Shown here piece after piece: positions 1-12,456 of a stretch of DNA of 64,000 nt. The stretch lies in NCBI GenBank assembly GCA_034440615.1, contig JAOTOM010005181.1, positions 393,501 to 457,500 of the forward strand, written 5' to 3'. The notes below the pieces were generated by a model that saw only the letters and a list, made by a program, of their open reading frames with translations, did not search any database and was not told where the DNA came from. Both the position numbers and the translations under genes were made by a program. Numbering within the stretch: the stretch's first letter is position 1; each line of letters begins with the position of its first letter. The stretch comes from Ashinkailepas kermadecensis (Eukaryota; Arthropoda; Thecostraca; Neolepadidae).

Positions 1-960
1 TTGAACTGGAATTATCGGATCGGGTGGTGAGACCAGGATTCACGCAACAAGGTCTGCTTAGCAATAGGATCCTGGTCCATAAAGACACCTCAGCAAAAAT
101 TCGGAAAAAGTTTTTAAAATAAAAAACAAGCTCAGATAGCATATTTGGGTTTGTTGTTTTCGCAGGAATGAGGCAAACTTGGCCAGTTTACTAGCCAGTT
201 CGCTTGTGTACTGGAATTGCCACTCCTTCCAAAACTGGCACGGGCACGGAAAATTATAGCACGGCACGGCACATGGCACGGCAAGCTCGATGCACGCCAA
301 GACACGGCAAAAGACAAGGCGCCATTTTAAGAAGGTGAAAATCTTGATTAATGAAGAAAACAAACAATAGCAAAGCTGGAAGACATTGCACACAATAGCA
401 GCATCAGCACAACCTCTAGAGATACATTAGCTGCTTAGGCCATGTAGCATGCCATTGATGCTATTGCAAACTGAAGAAGTGCAGAGGAGGCATGAAATGT
501 GCGGGAGATTCATGTTATGATCTTCCTATTATTTAACCCGGGTAAATAACGTGCACCGATGCATTACGTTGCATTACGATGCACTAGATTGTACTTCCCA
601 TCCCCTATGCATAGACTGTTGTGGAATTATATTCATAAGTAGTAACTGTACCTGATTCTTTTCGTACATACTAGACACGAAGTGCTTCATGAATAGATGT
701 GCTTGTAAAAAGTCATATTTTGTTCGTTTTGCTTCTGTTTCATTTCAGATAAGCCTAATCTTGGTGACGATTTCTTAAGATACAACAAATTGGAAGCAAA
801 AATGAATGTTAAATCTGTGCCTACCGTGTTATCAAGGATAGGCGGTGGCAGAGCTGAGACGGCAGTTGCAGAACAAATTCTGATATGGCACAACGAAAGC
901 CACGCGTGCCATTCTACGGGTTGCCACGCCGTGCCACCGTGACAAAAGGTGACACTTCTG
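1..960. other. Gene-less stretch, AT-rich
   Basis: No convincing exon is visible. A short CACGG-type simple repeat lies at about 238-312, and short ATGCATTACG-like echoes occur near 555-590. Reading frames here are short and show no recognisable domain. Confidence 0.5.
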
Positions 961-967
961 TCGGGCA

Positions 968-1098
968 CTAAATGTCAATCAGCTCCCTGCCGGCTCCGCT
1001 GGCTCCGACGGCTCCGACGGCTCAATCAGCTCCCTGACAGCTCCGCTGGCTCCGACGGCTCCGACGGCTCCGACGGCTCAATCAGCTCCCTGAATCAC
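968..1098. repeat. GC-rich minisatellite, GGCTCCGAC units
   Basis: Two copies of a roughly 60-bp block (CAATCAGCTCCCTGA followed by repeated GGCTCCGAC 9-mers) run directly into the 40-bp array. The 9-mer number differs between blocks, as expected for slippage. Confidence 0.75.
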
Positions 1099-1100
1099 CT

Positions 1101-1575
1101 CCGCTGTCTCGTGCTAGTGCCGACAATGTCAGTGACGGCTCCGCTGTCTCGTGCTAGTGCCGACAATGTCAGTGACGGCTCCGCTGTCACGTGACAGTGC
1201 CGACAATGTCAGTGACGGCTCCGCTGTCTCGTGCTAGTGCCGACAATGTCAGTGACGGCTCCGCTGTCACGTGATAGTGCCGACAATGTCAGTGACGGCT
1301 CCGCTGTCACGTGCTAGTGCCGACAATGTCAGTGACGGCTCCGCTGTCTCGTGCTAGTGCCGACAATGTCAGTGACGGCTCCGCTGTCACGTGCTAGTGC
1401 CGACAATGTCAGTGACGGCTCCGCTGTCACGTGCTAGTGCCGACAATGTCAGTGACGGTTCCGCTGTCTCGTGCTCGTGCCGACAATGTCAGTGACGGCT
1501 CCGCTGTCTCGTGCTCGTGCCGACAATGTCAGTGACGGCTCCGCTGTCACGTGCTAGTGCCGACAATGTCAGTGC
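1101..1575. repeat. 40-bp tandem satellite, about 12 units
   Basis: Successive units start at 1101, 1141, 1181 and so on, each carrying TGCCGACAATGTCAGTGACG. Units are nearly identical except at one site, which alternates between CACGTG (six units) and CTCGTG (six units). The 40-bp period is not a multiple of three, so the array is not coding. Confidence 0.95.
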
Positions 1576-3181
1576 GAGAGATCAATAGGTGCCCCATACT
1601 TTTCTTTATCAAGCGCTGATCGCGACGAGGATATTACCAATCAACAATATGAGTTGTCTGTTGATTAGAGGCAGCCGAAAGCGGTCAAAGTTGGTTCAAA
1701 TGTCGTCAAAGTGGGGCAGAAAGTTGCGACAGACGGTGGTCAGAGTGGGGCTGAGGGTGGTCCAAGTTGGGTCAGGGGTAGTTAAAGTTTGGCCGAAGGT
1801 GGTCGAGTGGCGTCTGAAGGAGGTTCAAGTGGACCCTGAGGTTAGGAATCAGCATCATTTTGCGAAAATGCATGTAGCATTGAGAGGATCGAACGGGAAA
1901 AGGGGTCATTCATTATGAGCATGCTGTGTACGTTTCAGCTCGATAGCACCACTCCTGCTACCTTCGATTCCCCTCTGAAGTTTCCGTGATCGAAGGAAGG
2001 CCATGCCGCCAGAGCGTCGTTACGGGTGAAGATCCCCGCACCGTAGCAGTAATCTCGCCCGTACTGCTCAGCCGCTCGGCACGTTCTGCCGCTCGCTGCC
2101 GATCTTGGCCCAATGGTGCAGGCGTAACCTCGAGCGTAACTCAATGTTCAGTTTTTAGCTCCAAAAGCGGATGTAGCCTCCACGTGCAGACGGTCCATTG
2201 TTGTCCGTAGTTGGCATCACGGTACAGTTGGACCTAGTCGTCTGTTGCTAAGGCTTATCAGTTGCTGTTGTGCTGTCAGCTAGAAGTAGTGCTCAGTCCG
2301 GTTCTCCTGCTAGCATATCCGTGTGCTACACACATTTTACGCTTGCAAGATGTATGCAAGCGCAAGGGACTGGGACGACTAGGACATACTCGAAATTCAC
2401 TACAAGATTGGCGGCTAAGAAAACACTCTGGAAAGTCGATTATGTCGGACAGACGGAGTTCCGACCGGGCGTACTGCCCACAGCCCATGTTAAATCAATG
2501 TGTAGTGAAGACTGTGCAAAGCCGCTCGGAGAGCATCAGAAATTCGCATCGATGGTGTCCAAAGACGGAGAGCTGCCGGCTATCATCAAAGCTTGGAATG
2601 CAAAACAAGGCGAGCTGCGTGCCGAAGGCATGTCCAAGAAGCAAGTCGCAGATTTTGCGCTGGACAAATGACAGATCAATGATTTGGAATACCCTAGAAG
2701 TCAGGGGGGCCCATTCACCACTGCAAGTGAGATTAATGCGTTTTTAGCGTCAAATGTACTAGAAAAGAACGAACAGAAGCGACTGCATGTTGAGGTGCAT
2801 GACGCTCGTGATTCTTCTGTCTCCCCCGACCAAAAATAAATATGATATCCGACTGAAAAGTCAATATAAACACCTTTCATCGGCAGCATATGCAAAAACA
2901 AAATATGCTAGTATGCCTCGAAAAGACTACATCAAAAACCTCTGTCCGTTTCCGTGACTTTGAGACCTCGTTGTCACAATGTTTGAAATCAATACATGAG
3001 CGATTGTGATACACATCTGTGTCTTTTAATAGTCTTGACAAACCATGCAACAGCAGTTGTTGGTCGACTTGGCCGGACCGCCTCGGCGCGACGCGTGGCT
3101 CCCCGCCCGCCCGTATCCACCGAGTCGTTACGGCCGATAATTCCGGGCGGCAAGCTGGTGCCGCCCGGGAGCGCCAGCCAA
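1576..3181. other. Mostly gene-less stretch
   Basis: Contains GTGG/GGTCAAAGT-like degenerate short repeats at 1680-1830 and one weak open frame at 2270-2671 (listed separately). A GC-rich patch at 3060-3180 leads into the 79-bp array. No domain is recognised. Confidence 0.4.
2270..2671 (+). CDS. Hypothetical ORF, unrecognised
   Basis: This is an open frame of 133 codons ending in TGA at 2669-2671. I do not recognise the protein. Its C-terminal half is Lys- and Glu-rich and reads more like real protein than its surroundings (for example KAWNAKQGELRAEGMSKKQ, then VADFALDK). No signal peptide, membrane segment or named motif is visible. A second frame over the same DNA is open even longer (2262-2747), so openness alone is weak evidence. 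It could be a transposon ORF fragment or chance; no splice sites or promoter support it. Confidence 0.2.
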   Translation: MLSARSSAQSGSPASISVCYTHFTLARCMQAQGTGTTRTYSKFTTRLAAKKTLWKVDYVGQTEFRPGVLPTAHVKSMCSEDCAKPLGEHQKFASMVSKDGELPAIIKAWNAKQGELRAEGMSKKQVADFALDK

Positions 3182-3935
3182 GACGATATGTCACGAGGTG
3201 AACCAGAAACTCCTGAACGGACTGTTCGAACCGCAGAGTGCGCTCCTGCACGTTAATGAAGACGATATGTCACGAGGTGAACCAGAAACTCCTGAACGGA
3301 CTGTTCGAACCGCAGAGTGCACTCCTGCACGTTAATGAAGACGATATGTCACGAGGTGAACCAGAAACTCCTGAACGGACTGTTCGAACCGCAGAGTGCA
3401 CTCCTGCACGTTAATGAAGACGATATGTACAGGTGAACCAGAAACTCCTGAACGGACTGTTCGAACCGCGAGTGCACTCCTGCACGTTAATGAAGACGAT
3501 ATGTCACGGGTGAACCAGAAACTCCTGAACGGACTGTTCGAACCGCAGAGTGCACTCCTGCACGTTAATGAAGACGATATGTCACGAGGTGAACCAGAAA
3601 CTCCTGAACGGACTGTTCGAACCGCAGAGTGCACTCCTGCACGTTAATGAAGACGATATGTCACGAGGTGAACCAGAAACTCCTGAACGGACTGTTCGAA
3701 CCGCAGAGTGCACTCCTGCACGTTAATGAAGACGATATGTCACGAGGTGAACCAGAAACTCCTGAACGGACTGTTCGAACCGCGTGCACTCCTGACGTTA
3801 ATGAAGACGATATGTCACGAGGTGAACCAGAAACTCCTGAACGGACTGTTCGAACCGCAGAGTGCACTCCTGCACGTTAATGAAGACGATATGTCACGAG
3901 GTGAACCAGAAACTCCTGAACTGTTCGAACCATAG
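3182..3935. repeat. 79-bp tandem satellite, about 9.6 units
   Basis: Units start at GACGATATGTCACGAGG (3182, 3261, 3340 and onward). They contain GAACCAGAAACTCCTGAACG and TTCGAACCGCAGAGTGC, and end at about 3935. Some units have lost 1-5 bases (near 3429, 3506, 3783 and 3920). The unit is open in one frame (NQKLLNGLFEPQSALLHVNE), but 79 is not a multiple of three, so the frame rotates from unit to unit. It may have been amplified from a coding fragment. Confidence 0.95.
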
Positions 3936-6900
3936 AGCAAGCCGAGTAAGCCGACCACATAGTTCCACGTTTGAACAGCCACCACCCAATGCCGTGTTGT
4001 GAAAGAGCTGAACACAGCAGCGGCATTTGATACGTCCCTAGGATCACCGGTGAACGGTCCATAAAACTGGCTAGTTGTTGTCGGCATGTCTCACTCAAAA
4101 ACGACAGCGTTATCTACGGGGCGTGACGGCAAGTAACCTTTTGGCCTCGATTTCCGCTCAATGTCATGATATTGCGTTTCGGCGTGACTGAAGAACGCGG
4201 TCGGTAAGAGTGCAGTGGCAGCTCTCACGACCGTGTGTGGATGCACATATGTTACTCATATCTTTGCAGTGCGTGATTTTCATTTCGTAACCCTTCCAAG
4301 TCACGCACCGCTTCTTCGAAGCTCCTCGCCACGGCCAAACGTCTGCAGCAACTGACGCTCCGTAACATAGTGGATGTGTTCGTGTAATCGCCGTCATATG
4401 TCAGTACAATTGGTAAGTGCATTGCTTTATGGCAGTGATATCGAGGAGCCCCCCTGCTAGCGTTACGGACCGAGCCGCTCATTTAGCCGTTCTGGGCCGG
4501 TTCTAAGCGTTAACCCGCCATGGGGAAATTTACTTAAAATCGTAATGTAATCGGTGTAGCTACTAACTGACCGGGAAAACTAAAATTCGACGCCTGGTTC
4601 CAAGTGGAACCAAGCTTTCGCTATAAGATGCACTACTCCTTGTGGCCGTAGTGGCCGTACTTAAGAGGCCAATTTGCATGAAAGATTTGCATGAAAGATT
4701 TGCATGCAAGCCGATTTTAACATTGGACATCCGTGAAAGTTACACGCAACTTGATCTTATTTAGTCCTCACCTTAGCGGTGTAATCATTTTCAAATTTCG
4801 ACACCCACTTTCAAGTGGAGCAATATCTAAGGCAACTGCCAAAAATATCCGGGATGTCGTATTATTATAACTTTAGAGGCCAAATTGCATTGCATTTGCA
4901 ATTTGTTGCTGTAAATTGCCAAAATGCTTACTCGATGCTATAGTTCAACCAATTAATCAGAGATTGCACACCTTTAACGTGATATATCACAAACATTCGA
5001 CATTCGCGAGCACACTACATACATTTGTTTGCAAAATGTGCAATTGGTATGCGGCAGCCATAAGATGAAACAGCTAATTACCATGATACGCCTATAAATT
5101 ATGGGATGGCTTGAATTATACTGCATGTTTTTGGCAGAGCTTTCGTCCAAGCGCCATCCAAGTGCCTGTGGATGCATTCAATATGTGCAAGCGTGGCGAT
5201 GTGTGCCAATCTTGCAACATTGCAACATGGTTTAAAATCAGTTGTCGTCTAATCCTTCGCTTAGTTTTTTGCTGCTTACCAATGATGGCATATATACATA
5301 TTCGCGTCGATAATGAACTAACAAGGACACTTGCTTGCAACTGTTGCAAATACATTGCAATCACAGATAATTGCATGAATCGCTGGTGCGGTCCAGTATT
5401 ATCGCATTATTTTGATAAGATCGGTTTTCGTTACATTTTCGACACAATTTCAGATGTGCAATGCAAAAGGTGCGAGACAAAGCTAAATGTTGCACCAGGA
5501 CTATGCAATGTTGCAGAATGGTTTAGATGTGAAAGGCCAACTTTGATTGTACCGCAAATGTGTTCATCGATAATGACAAACATACTAGTGCCATGACATG
5601 TAATGCAGCAACGTATGATTGCAAGAATTGCAAACATGTTGCATTAACGTAAAAACTGAGAAAGTCTAAAAAATGTGATGCAAGTTTCTTGCCGCCTACT
5701 ATAATATTACAGTGTTATTCTCGGCACAGATGCGACAAAATACAATTCGAAGATATTACCACCAAAACTGTGGAAGCAAAACAGCAAAACAGCAAGTGGA
5801 ATGGAAAACTAAAAACTCAGAAGGCTGCCATTTAAAAATGAAATGTGTTCTTCAAAAATTAAAAGCTTTACACTTCTAAAAGTCAACAGGAATGTAGCTT
5901 CTCGTGACCAGGCCTGAGCTTTGTAAAAATAAATAGGCCTGTATGATTTTACAATAAATTAACACCTATTAAGCCTTTTCTCATACTATGCTGATTTGGG
6001 AATATGCATAATCATTTCAAGTTCGTCACAAACAAAGTCACGAGAAGATAGTTCTGACCTCAGGATTGCTAAACACCTTACCTACCTCATTCTTTTCCAG
6101 GAACATTTCCCATTCAAACTCGGTCTAGCATGCCTAACACTGAGAGCAAGTTAAAAAAAATCCTCTGGCTACTTACGTCAATCCATAATACTCGCTAGCT
6201 CCACACATCAATGAAGGAAGGACGCGCGGTACATGTACAATTAACAAAGGTGGGACGCCTCAACATATGGCTCCAGCATAAACGCACAACTACAGCGAAT
6301 GTCGCACGCGCGCCAAAAATGTAGAAGCCCACCTGCAGGGAACGGCAGACGAAAACTCACACATTACCAATATATTCCACTCATGATCGCTCAGAAATCC
6401 ACTAGAGTTTGAACTTGTTGACTTCTTACGAGGTATGTACAGTACGGATTGAGGAAAATGAGACACGGAATGGAAGGCATGATAAATATTCGTGTAATGT
6501 TTGGCTAGCTGCTCAAGAAGTTGCCTGATATAATAATACATTTATAATATTCAGCAAAAGTGGTCCTTCAAACCATCGGTCCCTAACGGTGTACTGAAGC
6601 AGCATTTTTACCGCAACTGAAGCTCAGTTATGCTAGGCTGAAGGGTAAATGTCGTCCGTTCCTGATGTACAGCTTTGGGAGTTTATGCGACAGATTATGT
6701 GGTCCGGTTGGAAAAAAAATTGTTCTGCCACAAGGGAACACAAAGATGGACTACGGTATTGTTCTGCACACATATGCCACCTCTTATTTGAGAGCTGAGA
6801 AAAAGCTAGCCCCATATTTGTCCCGAAAAGGCCATTATTTTCTAACACTAAATGGTGTGAAACTAAATGGAATGTTAGGTACCTACAAAAGATGTTGGGT

Positions 6901-8443
6901 AGTACGCGATAGCCAGGCCTGAGGTTCGCGAACAATACTGATCGATGCACAACTCTTTCACTAATTGATAGCTTCCTTCAGAAACCAATTAGATGCATTT
7001 CATAGCTGAGAGATGGCGTGTTCTCATAACACCCATGTTCAATTACCCCACCTCACAGGTCCCAGGCCGCGAGGCTTGTTACACTCAGTGGCTGAACACC
7101 TAGAATTGAGCGCCACCTGCATCCGGACAGAGCCGATCGCAGCGCCACCTAGCCAGGCATGAAAGTAGGCTCGACTCAGCGATGAAAGTGTTCAATTCTG
7201 ACATACAGTGCGTGGTGTGCTGTCGGAAGTCCAAATGGGGCGGGAAGACAATCCAACAGTGATGGAATAATTATCTTCGAGAAGTCCGACATGTAACACA
7301 AAAAAAACTGCCGAACTGTGACGGATCTTAGGTGCTCCCAGTGATGACTAGATATTTTATAATCAATCCGCTTAACCGGAAGTAGACACCTTTGCAGCAT
7401 ATCCTCTTGTTTTCGAGAGGTTGAATGACATCACTCGCTGCCCTGCTCTCGTCGCACCCGGACGTGCCTGCTCCGCTCTGTGACGAGGGAAGACTGGTGA
7501 GCAGTGGTGCAGCCAGGATTTTCCTAAGGGGGAGGCCAATCAAAATAAATATGACGCAACAGAGAAAGCATCCGATGTGCGGACCGCGCCGGAAGTTTTG
7601 AGTTTTGTGTTGGGAAAATCTCAACGACAAAAAAAATGCGTTGCTTCACGGAGATTTTCAGACCAAAAGGCAAAAAGTCTTGAAATAGGGCCATAGCCTT
7701 TACGGAAATTCCTCATCAATCGGTAGGAGCAGGTCCCATCATGTTGTCTAAAGACTTCAGGCCAATCCGGTTTTGTTCGTGTGAATCAGGAAGTGGGTTT
7801 TGATCTTTATTTTCGGGATCGGGAAAATCCGTCTCTTCAGGAAGAAGGTTGTTCAGCTGGGGTGAGGTTACAGCCGGTCATCATTTTCAGATTTTTAGGT
7901 CCCTTATGCAAAAATGTAGAACCCTAAGGTTGGGCCAATCGGCCCCTTGGGCGACCCTGTCTCAATCGACCCACCATGTGGTCACTGACGGCCTGATGGT
8001 ACCCCAGGAAACGTCCACAGCCAGAACTGAAGTCATCAGACCTGCAGACAGGAGTACAGCCTAGACATCAGACTGTGAGACGGAGAGACAAAGAGACAAG
8101 GAGACAGAGAGCCAGGCAAACGGACAGACAGGGAGACAGGGAGACAAAGAGACAGAGCAACAGTAGATATTCGGTAAGATAAATAGTGATATCACAGTCA
8201 GTTCACTGACACGTTAAATCCTGTTTCAGATAATGCATTGGCATCATTTTCGAGATACGTATGGTGAATGCTTGTGTAGAAAGTGCATTGATGTGTGTTT
8301 TGCTGCCTATCTCTCCACAGTTAATGTTCCCAGATAATTGTGTTTCCTATTTTGGCAGAATCCGACCATCTGATCATCCCAAGTTTTAACATCCATCCCA
8401 TGCCAGTAGCATCTCCATGTCAGTGACATGTCACTGCCATTCA
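3936..8443. other. Long gene-less stretch
   Basis: AT-rich, unremarkable DNA. Small items are a GCATGAAAGATTT triplication near 4675-4705, a CAGTGGTGCAGCCAGGA motif at about 7503 that looks like a DNA-transposon terminus, and a (GAGACA)n-like purine tract at 8077-8160. The Cys-rich frame at 5111-5596 has no domain and many in-frame rare features; I do not call it a gene. Confidence 0.45.
8077..8160. repeat. Degenerate GAGACA microsatellite
   Basis: Imperfect repeats of GAGACA/GGGAGACA/AAGAGACA. Confidence 0.7.
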
Positions 8444-8451
8444 CGTGGACA

Positions 8452-8615
8452 AGACGGGCGTCGGTAGCTCAGTGGTTAAGCTGAGCGTCTGGCACGCCAG
8501 AGGTGCGGGGTTCGGCTCCCCGCGATGTCCGCCCTTCCTGCTAGGGTGAGAGGCAGGCGATGCCATATGGCCTCAGCTGCTGAGTGCGTCGTAAAGCCAC
8601 AATCCAATCCAATCT
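8452..8615 (+). mobile_element. SINE 1, tRNA-headed
   Basis: The head has Pol III promoter boxes: A box around GGTAGCTCAGTGGTTAAG and B box GGGTTCGGCTCCC. The body reads GGTGAGAGGCAGGCGATGCC then TGAGTGCGTCGTAAAGCC, and the tail is CCAATCCAATC. The flanks carry CGTGGACA at 8444-8451 and again at 8616-8623, consistent with an 8-bp target duplication. The body aligns with the three other SINEs in the window although the heads differ. Inactive or active status cannot be judged. Confidence 0.85.
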
Positions 8616-8623
8616 CGTGGACA

Positions 8624-9985
8624 TGTTACTTACTTCGATCAATCTGCGAGGACATTTTCACCGAGCACTCACACCAGGGCTTCAATAATTATAATGCAGC
8701 GACCATTTTGCATCAAATCGAAATAATCCTTCTGCAGTGTTGTTAATCATTGGAAACTACACAGTGTGAACGGCAGGTTTGGTCCAGCCTGGCATATTAC
8801 ATATGCACGGGCTATGGCCAGGTGCGATGTTCTCCATGCGAACGGCAGCTACGTCTCAGTACTCCTCGCACCAATTTTGAATATTTTCGGAGCACTGTTA
8901 GCTCGGGGTCAACAAAACCGGATTCTTTCGACAAAATGCTGGCCTTTTCCCTGTCCCGAAATGTCACCGATTATGATAAAAGTACATGGGATAGCGCTGA
9001 ATTAATCTCGCGTCAAATAGAATGATAGATTTTGTGTCATAATCCATCCCAGATTGGTCGAAATCACTACAGGAGCCCCCCCCCCCCCCTCTCCCCCCAC
9101 ACTGATATAGGATTGCTGCTAATATTCTCCGTAGGCGAGGGCTAAGACACGACTGCCAGTCGTTTAATTCTGCTATATCTAATCTGAGATCATTCATTAA
9201 TTATGGGATAGTGTCGTCGATTTTGTCCTGTCTATTTATCCGAATTGGTCCCAGCTGGTGCATGCTCAGCTGCAGTCACCATAACGAGAGGCTCGCGCAA
9301 AAAAAAAACACATTTGAAATGCTGCCATATGAAGCCAGATCAAATCCGCTGGCCAAATTAGTATGCCGAGCACTCCATAAATGCAAAAATGAAAACTGAT
9401 CATCCGAACTGGAATATTTACCGCAGTGCACTATAAGAAGGAAGTGGCTTCTTTCCTGAGCATCCAATGCAACCATGCATTGCCGTTCCCAGGGATGTTT
9501 GCCAGCGACACTGCTCTCCGGGATCTTCTGCCAGGTGGCGGCTGCTCTAATAACTGACAGGAACAGTCCAATTTGGAAAGTACGCAATCAACATTTCTGA
9601 ACTGCAAGGGCAAGGCTGTGACGGCACAACGGCACACAAGCTATATCAACACACCACAAGCCCACGGGTTACCTGGAACCTGCAAGTACCGAGATACGCA
9701 ACATGCCGCCAGGTTCAGTCGCCGCCTGTCGCTCAAGCTATTTGCACGCGACAACTTGACAAATATAGTTTGCCATATTCCTGAAGTTGACGGTTCTCGG
9801 TAGCATATGCGAGACGAAGCTGAACTTCACGCCTCATCACCATAACCGATGAAACACTTAGACTGCGTGCGGGGAAAGGAGGCCTGAATGCTGCAATGAG
9901 CGAAGCTGCCCAGCAGATGCACGTTTTAACATTATTCTCACATAAACCCATACCCGGCCAGTAACCTATGTGTATGCTTTCACTG
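8624..9985. other. Gene-less stretch
   Basis: No recognised exon. A poly-C run (9077-9090) and short homopolymers are present. The overlapping open frames near 8750-9025 and 9276-9587 lack domain signals. Confidence 0.4.
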
Positions 9986-10586
9986 ACGGGTTTAGCCCAC
10001 CGGCTTGGGGGACAACTTTCGGCGCCCCCCCCCACCTGCAGTTGCGTACCTAGGATTTGTCCATCAGGGGGGGGGGGGGCAAATGGATTTGGAGGGAGCC
10101 CAACCTACCACTTTTTTCGGTTTCAAGGCAATGGAATTCTACTATTTTTCAAAGGGGCATAATTTTTTTAAACATAACATAATTAGTGACTAACTTAACT
10201 GTCCCGTGGACGAGGCCCAATCTATCGCCATCGTTTCTGAGTTACCCGGTGTGAACCCGGACTCTCCCCATCCTTTTCAAAGATTTTCTTGTGGTATCCC
10301 TTGATAAGTCACCTCACACTGCTGAAATTAAACTTGTATAAAGCACTTAAAATACAAAATTTCCTAAATTCAGCCTTCCAGTTCATAACGCCCGGTCGCC
10401 ACCACGCTGACGTTATTGCACGTGTCCACCCGCCTTGTGCATTTGACGCCAGTCAAATAATCAAATAGTATTGTGCCACATTTGACGAGATGGAATGCCT
10501 CGTATCGGGGTTCGCTGGGATAACTCTATTAATTCATTTCGATGATTAGTTCTCTTTTCCCCACATTTTCTGGCGGGTAAGAAATC

Positions 10587-10590
<4 letters not shown>

Positions 10591-10651
<61 letters not shown>
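10591..10651. repeat. (TA)n microsatellite
   Basis: About 30 uninterrupted TA dinucleotides inside the foldback-family element. Confidence 0.98.
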
Positions 10652-10654
<3 letters not shown>

Positions 10655-10899
10655 GGTTCAGCTTTGATGCACCTCATATCTTTCGTTAAAATTGCTCCCA
10701 GATTGGCTACCGAGCCTAGGCTCTGGCTCGGTGTTCTTTTTTTCGACCCGTTGCGTTTCTTTTCATCTACGAATATGTTTTAGGGCTACAGGCCACTTTT
10801 GTTAAGGACCCGGTACATTTTTGAGGCCCCGGCTCTTATTCGGGTTTTGTTGCATTATGTGTGCATCGACGAATTTGTTTGGGTTTCTCATCTGTTTTC

Positions 10900-11775
10900 T
10901 AAAACCCCTATTTGTTGATTTAGTGCCCGGTCTGTTTGTTCTCTTTTAGGATCATGTCGCTTTTTGTGGGCCTGTTTTTAACGCCCTCATGCCGTCTCAT
11001 GGCCCGGCCCCGGTGTCGATTCGTCGGTGTCGAGCGTGATTTTCAGGGATACCTGTCCGACGTTGTGGGAGCCACAGCGCGACTTTCATGGGTCCCGGCC
11101 TGATTTTTTTAGCCCCCAGCGTGATTTTCGGGGGTCCAGTCCGTCTTTTGGGGGCCATCGTGATTTTCAAGGACACTGGCATGACTTTTTTGGGTCACCA
11201 GCGTGACTTTCAGGGGCCCAGGTGCCAACTCTCGAGGCCTCCTGCTTGATTTTCAGGGGCCCCGTTCCGACTTTTGTGGGGCCCCAGCGCGATTTTCGGG
11301 GATGTGGCCCGTATTTTGGGCCCCAGCGTCATTCTCAGGGGTCCCGGCAAGACTTCTTTGGCCCCAGCGTGACTTCCGGTGGCCACGCCCAACCTTTTGG
11401 AGCCCCATCGTGATGTGTGGTGGCTCCGACGCAACTTTTCTTAGTCCCGACGCGAATATTTTGTGCCCAGCGGTATTTTCATGGGCTCGGCCTCACGTCT
11501 TGGGGCCTCCAATGTGATTTGCAGTGGCATTTGTGCGATTTTTGGGGTCCAAGCGTGATTTTCAGGGGCCCCTGCGCGACTTCTTAGGGCCCTCAGTGAT
11601 TTTATGAGCCCCGGTGCGATTTTTGGGCCCTCAGCGTTATTTTATGGGACTTTTTGGGCCCCGAATGTGATTTGTAGTGGCCACGGTGCGATTGTTGGGG
11701 GCCCATCTGGATTTTTAGAGAGCCTGGCGCAATTTTTTTTTAACCCCAGCGCGATTCATGGGGCCCCAACCTCTC
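10900..11775. repeat. Degenerate ~30-bp phrase array
   Basis: Repeated short phrases such as GCGTGATTTTCAGGGGCCC, GCGCGATTTTCGGGG and GTGCGATTTTTGGGGTCC recur every ~28-34 bp with heavy divergence. The same phrases build the arms of the element at 56.4-58.3 kb. Confidence 0.8.
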
Positions 11776-12456
11776 AGGGGTGGGGGGGGGTAGCAACTGT
11801 CACTAATGGCTCCCCCACCTTAGGCACGCCACTGGTGTATGGCCATATTTACTACAACAAAACCATCGTCCAAAACTTCACCTGCTACAAGAGAGCAATG
11901 TTTAACGTGATTGTTCTATGGTGATTGTGAAATCGAGCCCAGCACATACGACACATAGCTAGGTGTTCATAGGCAGTGATAAGGAGTGAACCATGCTAAT
12001 TTTGGAAGAACTTTTTGTCCCACAAAATATCATTTTAACAATGGCGAGTCTGAAAACCAGACCTTGAAAATGAAGTGGCTGAAATCCGAGGATTTTTGGA
12101 AGGGGGTCCTACTCTCTATTTTGCCAAAAACATACCGCGTCAATGGCTTGTCCCCCCAACTCCAAATCCGTGGCTACACCCATGATCGCTACTAACTTGG
12201 AACGCCATCAAATGACCCGCCATGGCCCATCAACTTACAGTCAATTGGCCTGCAGCGGTCTCCTTCCCCATGGACGGCATCGCAGACGTTTTCAGTATAG
12301 TTTTCCTGACATATTATCATCCTTAGGGGTATATCCAACTTCTACATTTCTGCTAAAATTAACTGCTTCAAGACAACCGAAAAGTAATGAGGTCACATTT
12401 TAAAAATTGCATTGTGTTGCGTGGCTTGGCTTCTCATTGTTATGGATCGCTGTGAT

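Larger units (their letters stand above)
10039..11834. mobile_element. Foldback-family DNA transposon, copy 1 (one arm)
   Basis: The left end reads CAGTTGCGTACCTAGGATTT at 10039. The right end, read inverted, is CAGTGGCGTGCCTAAGG, ending at 11834. The interior is homologous in order to 56080-58310: a G-run then CAAATGGATTTG; GGTATCCCTTGATAAGT near 10290; CCGGTCGCCAC near 10393; GCTTTGATGCAC near 10660; then a phrase-like array of ~30-bp units. Only the right-hand arm is present here, so this copy cannot fold back. No transposase is visible. The 8-bp flanks do not match, so the exact ends are provisional. Confidence 0.65.

Noticed and set aside
1101..1575. CRISPR-like array
   Set aside because: Units abut with no spacers, and the setting is a eukaryotic transposon-rich genome.
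5111..5596. 161-codon Cys-rich protein
   Set aside because: No domain, no splice or promoter signal, and the opposite strand is partly open; echoes of TGCAATGTTGCA suggest low complexity.
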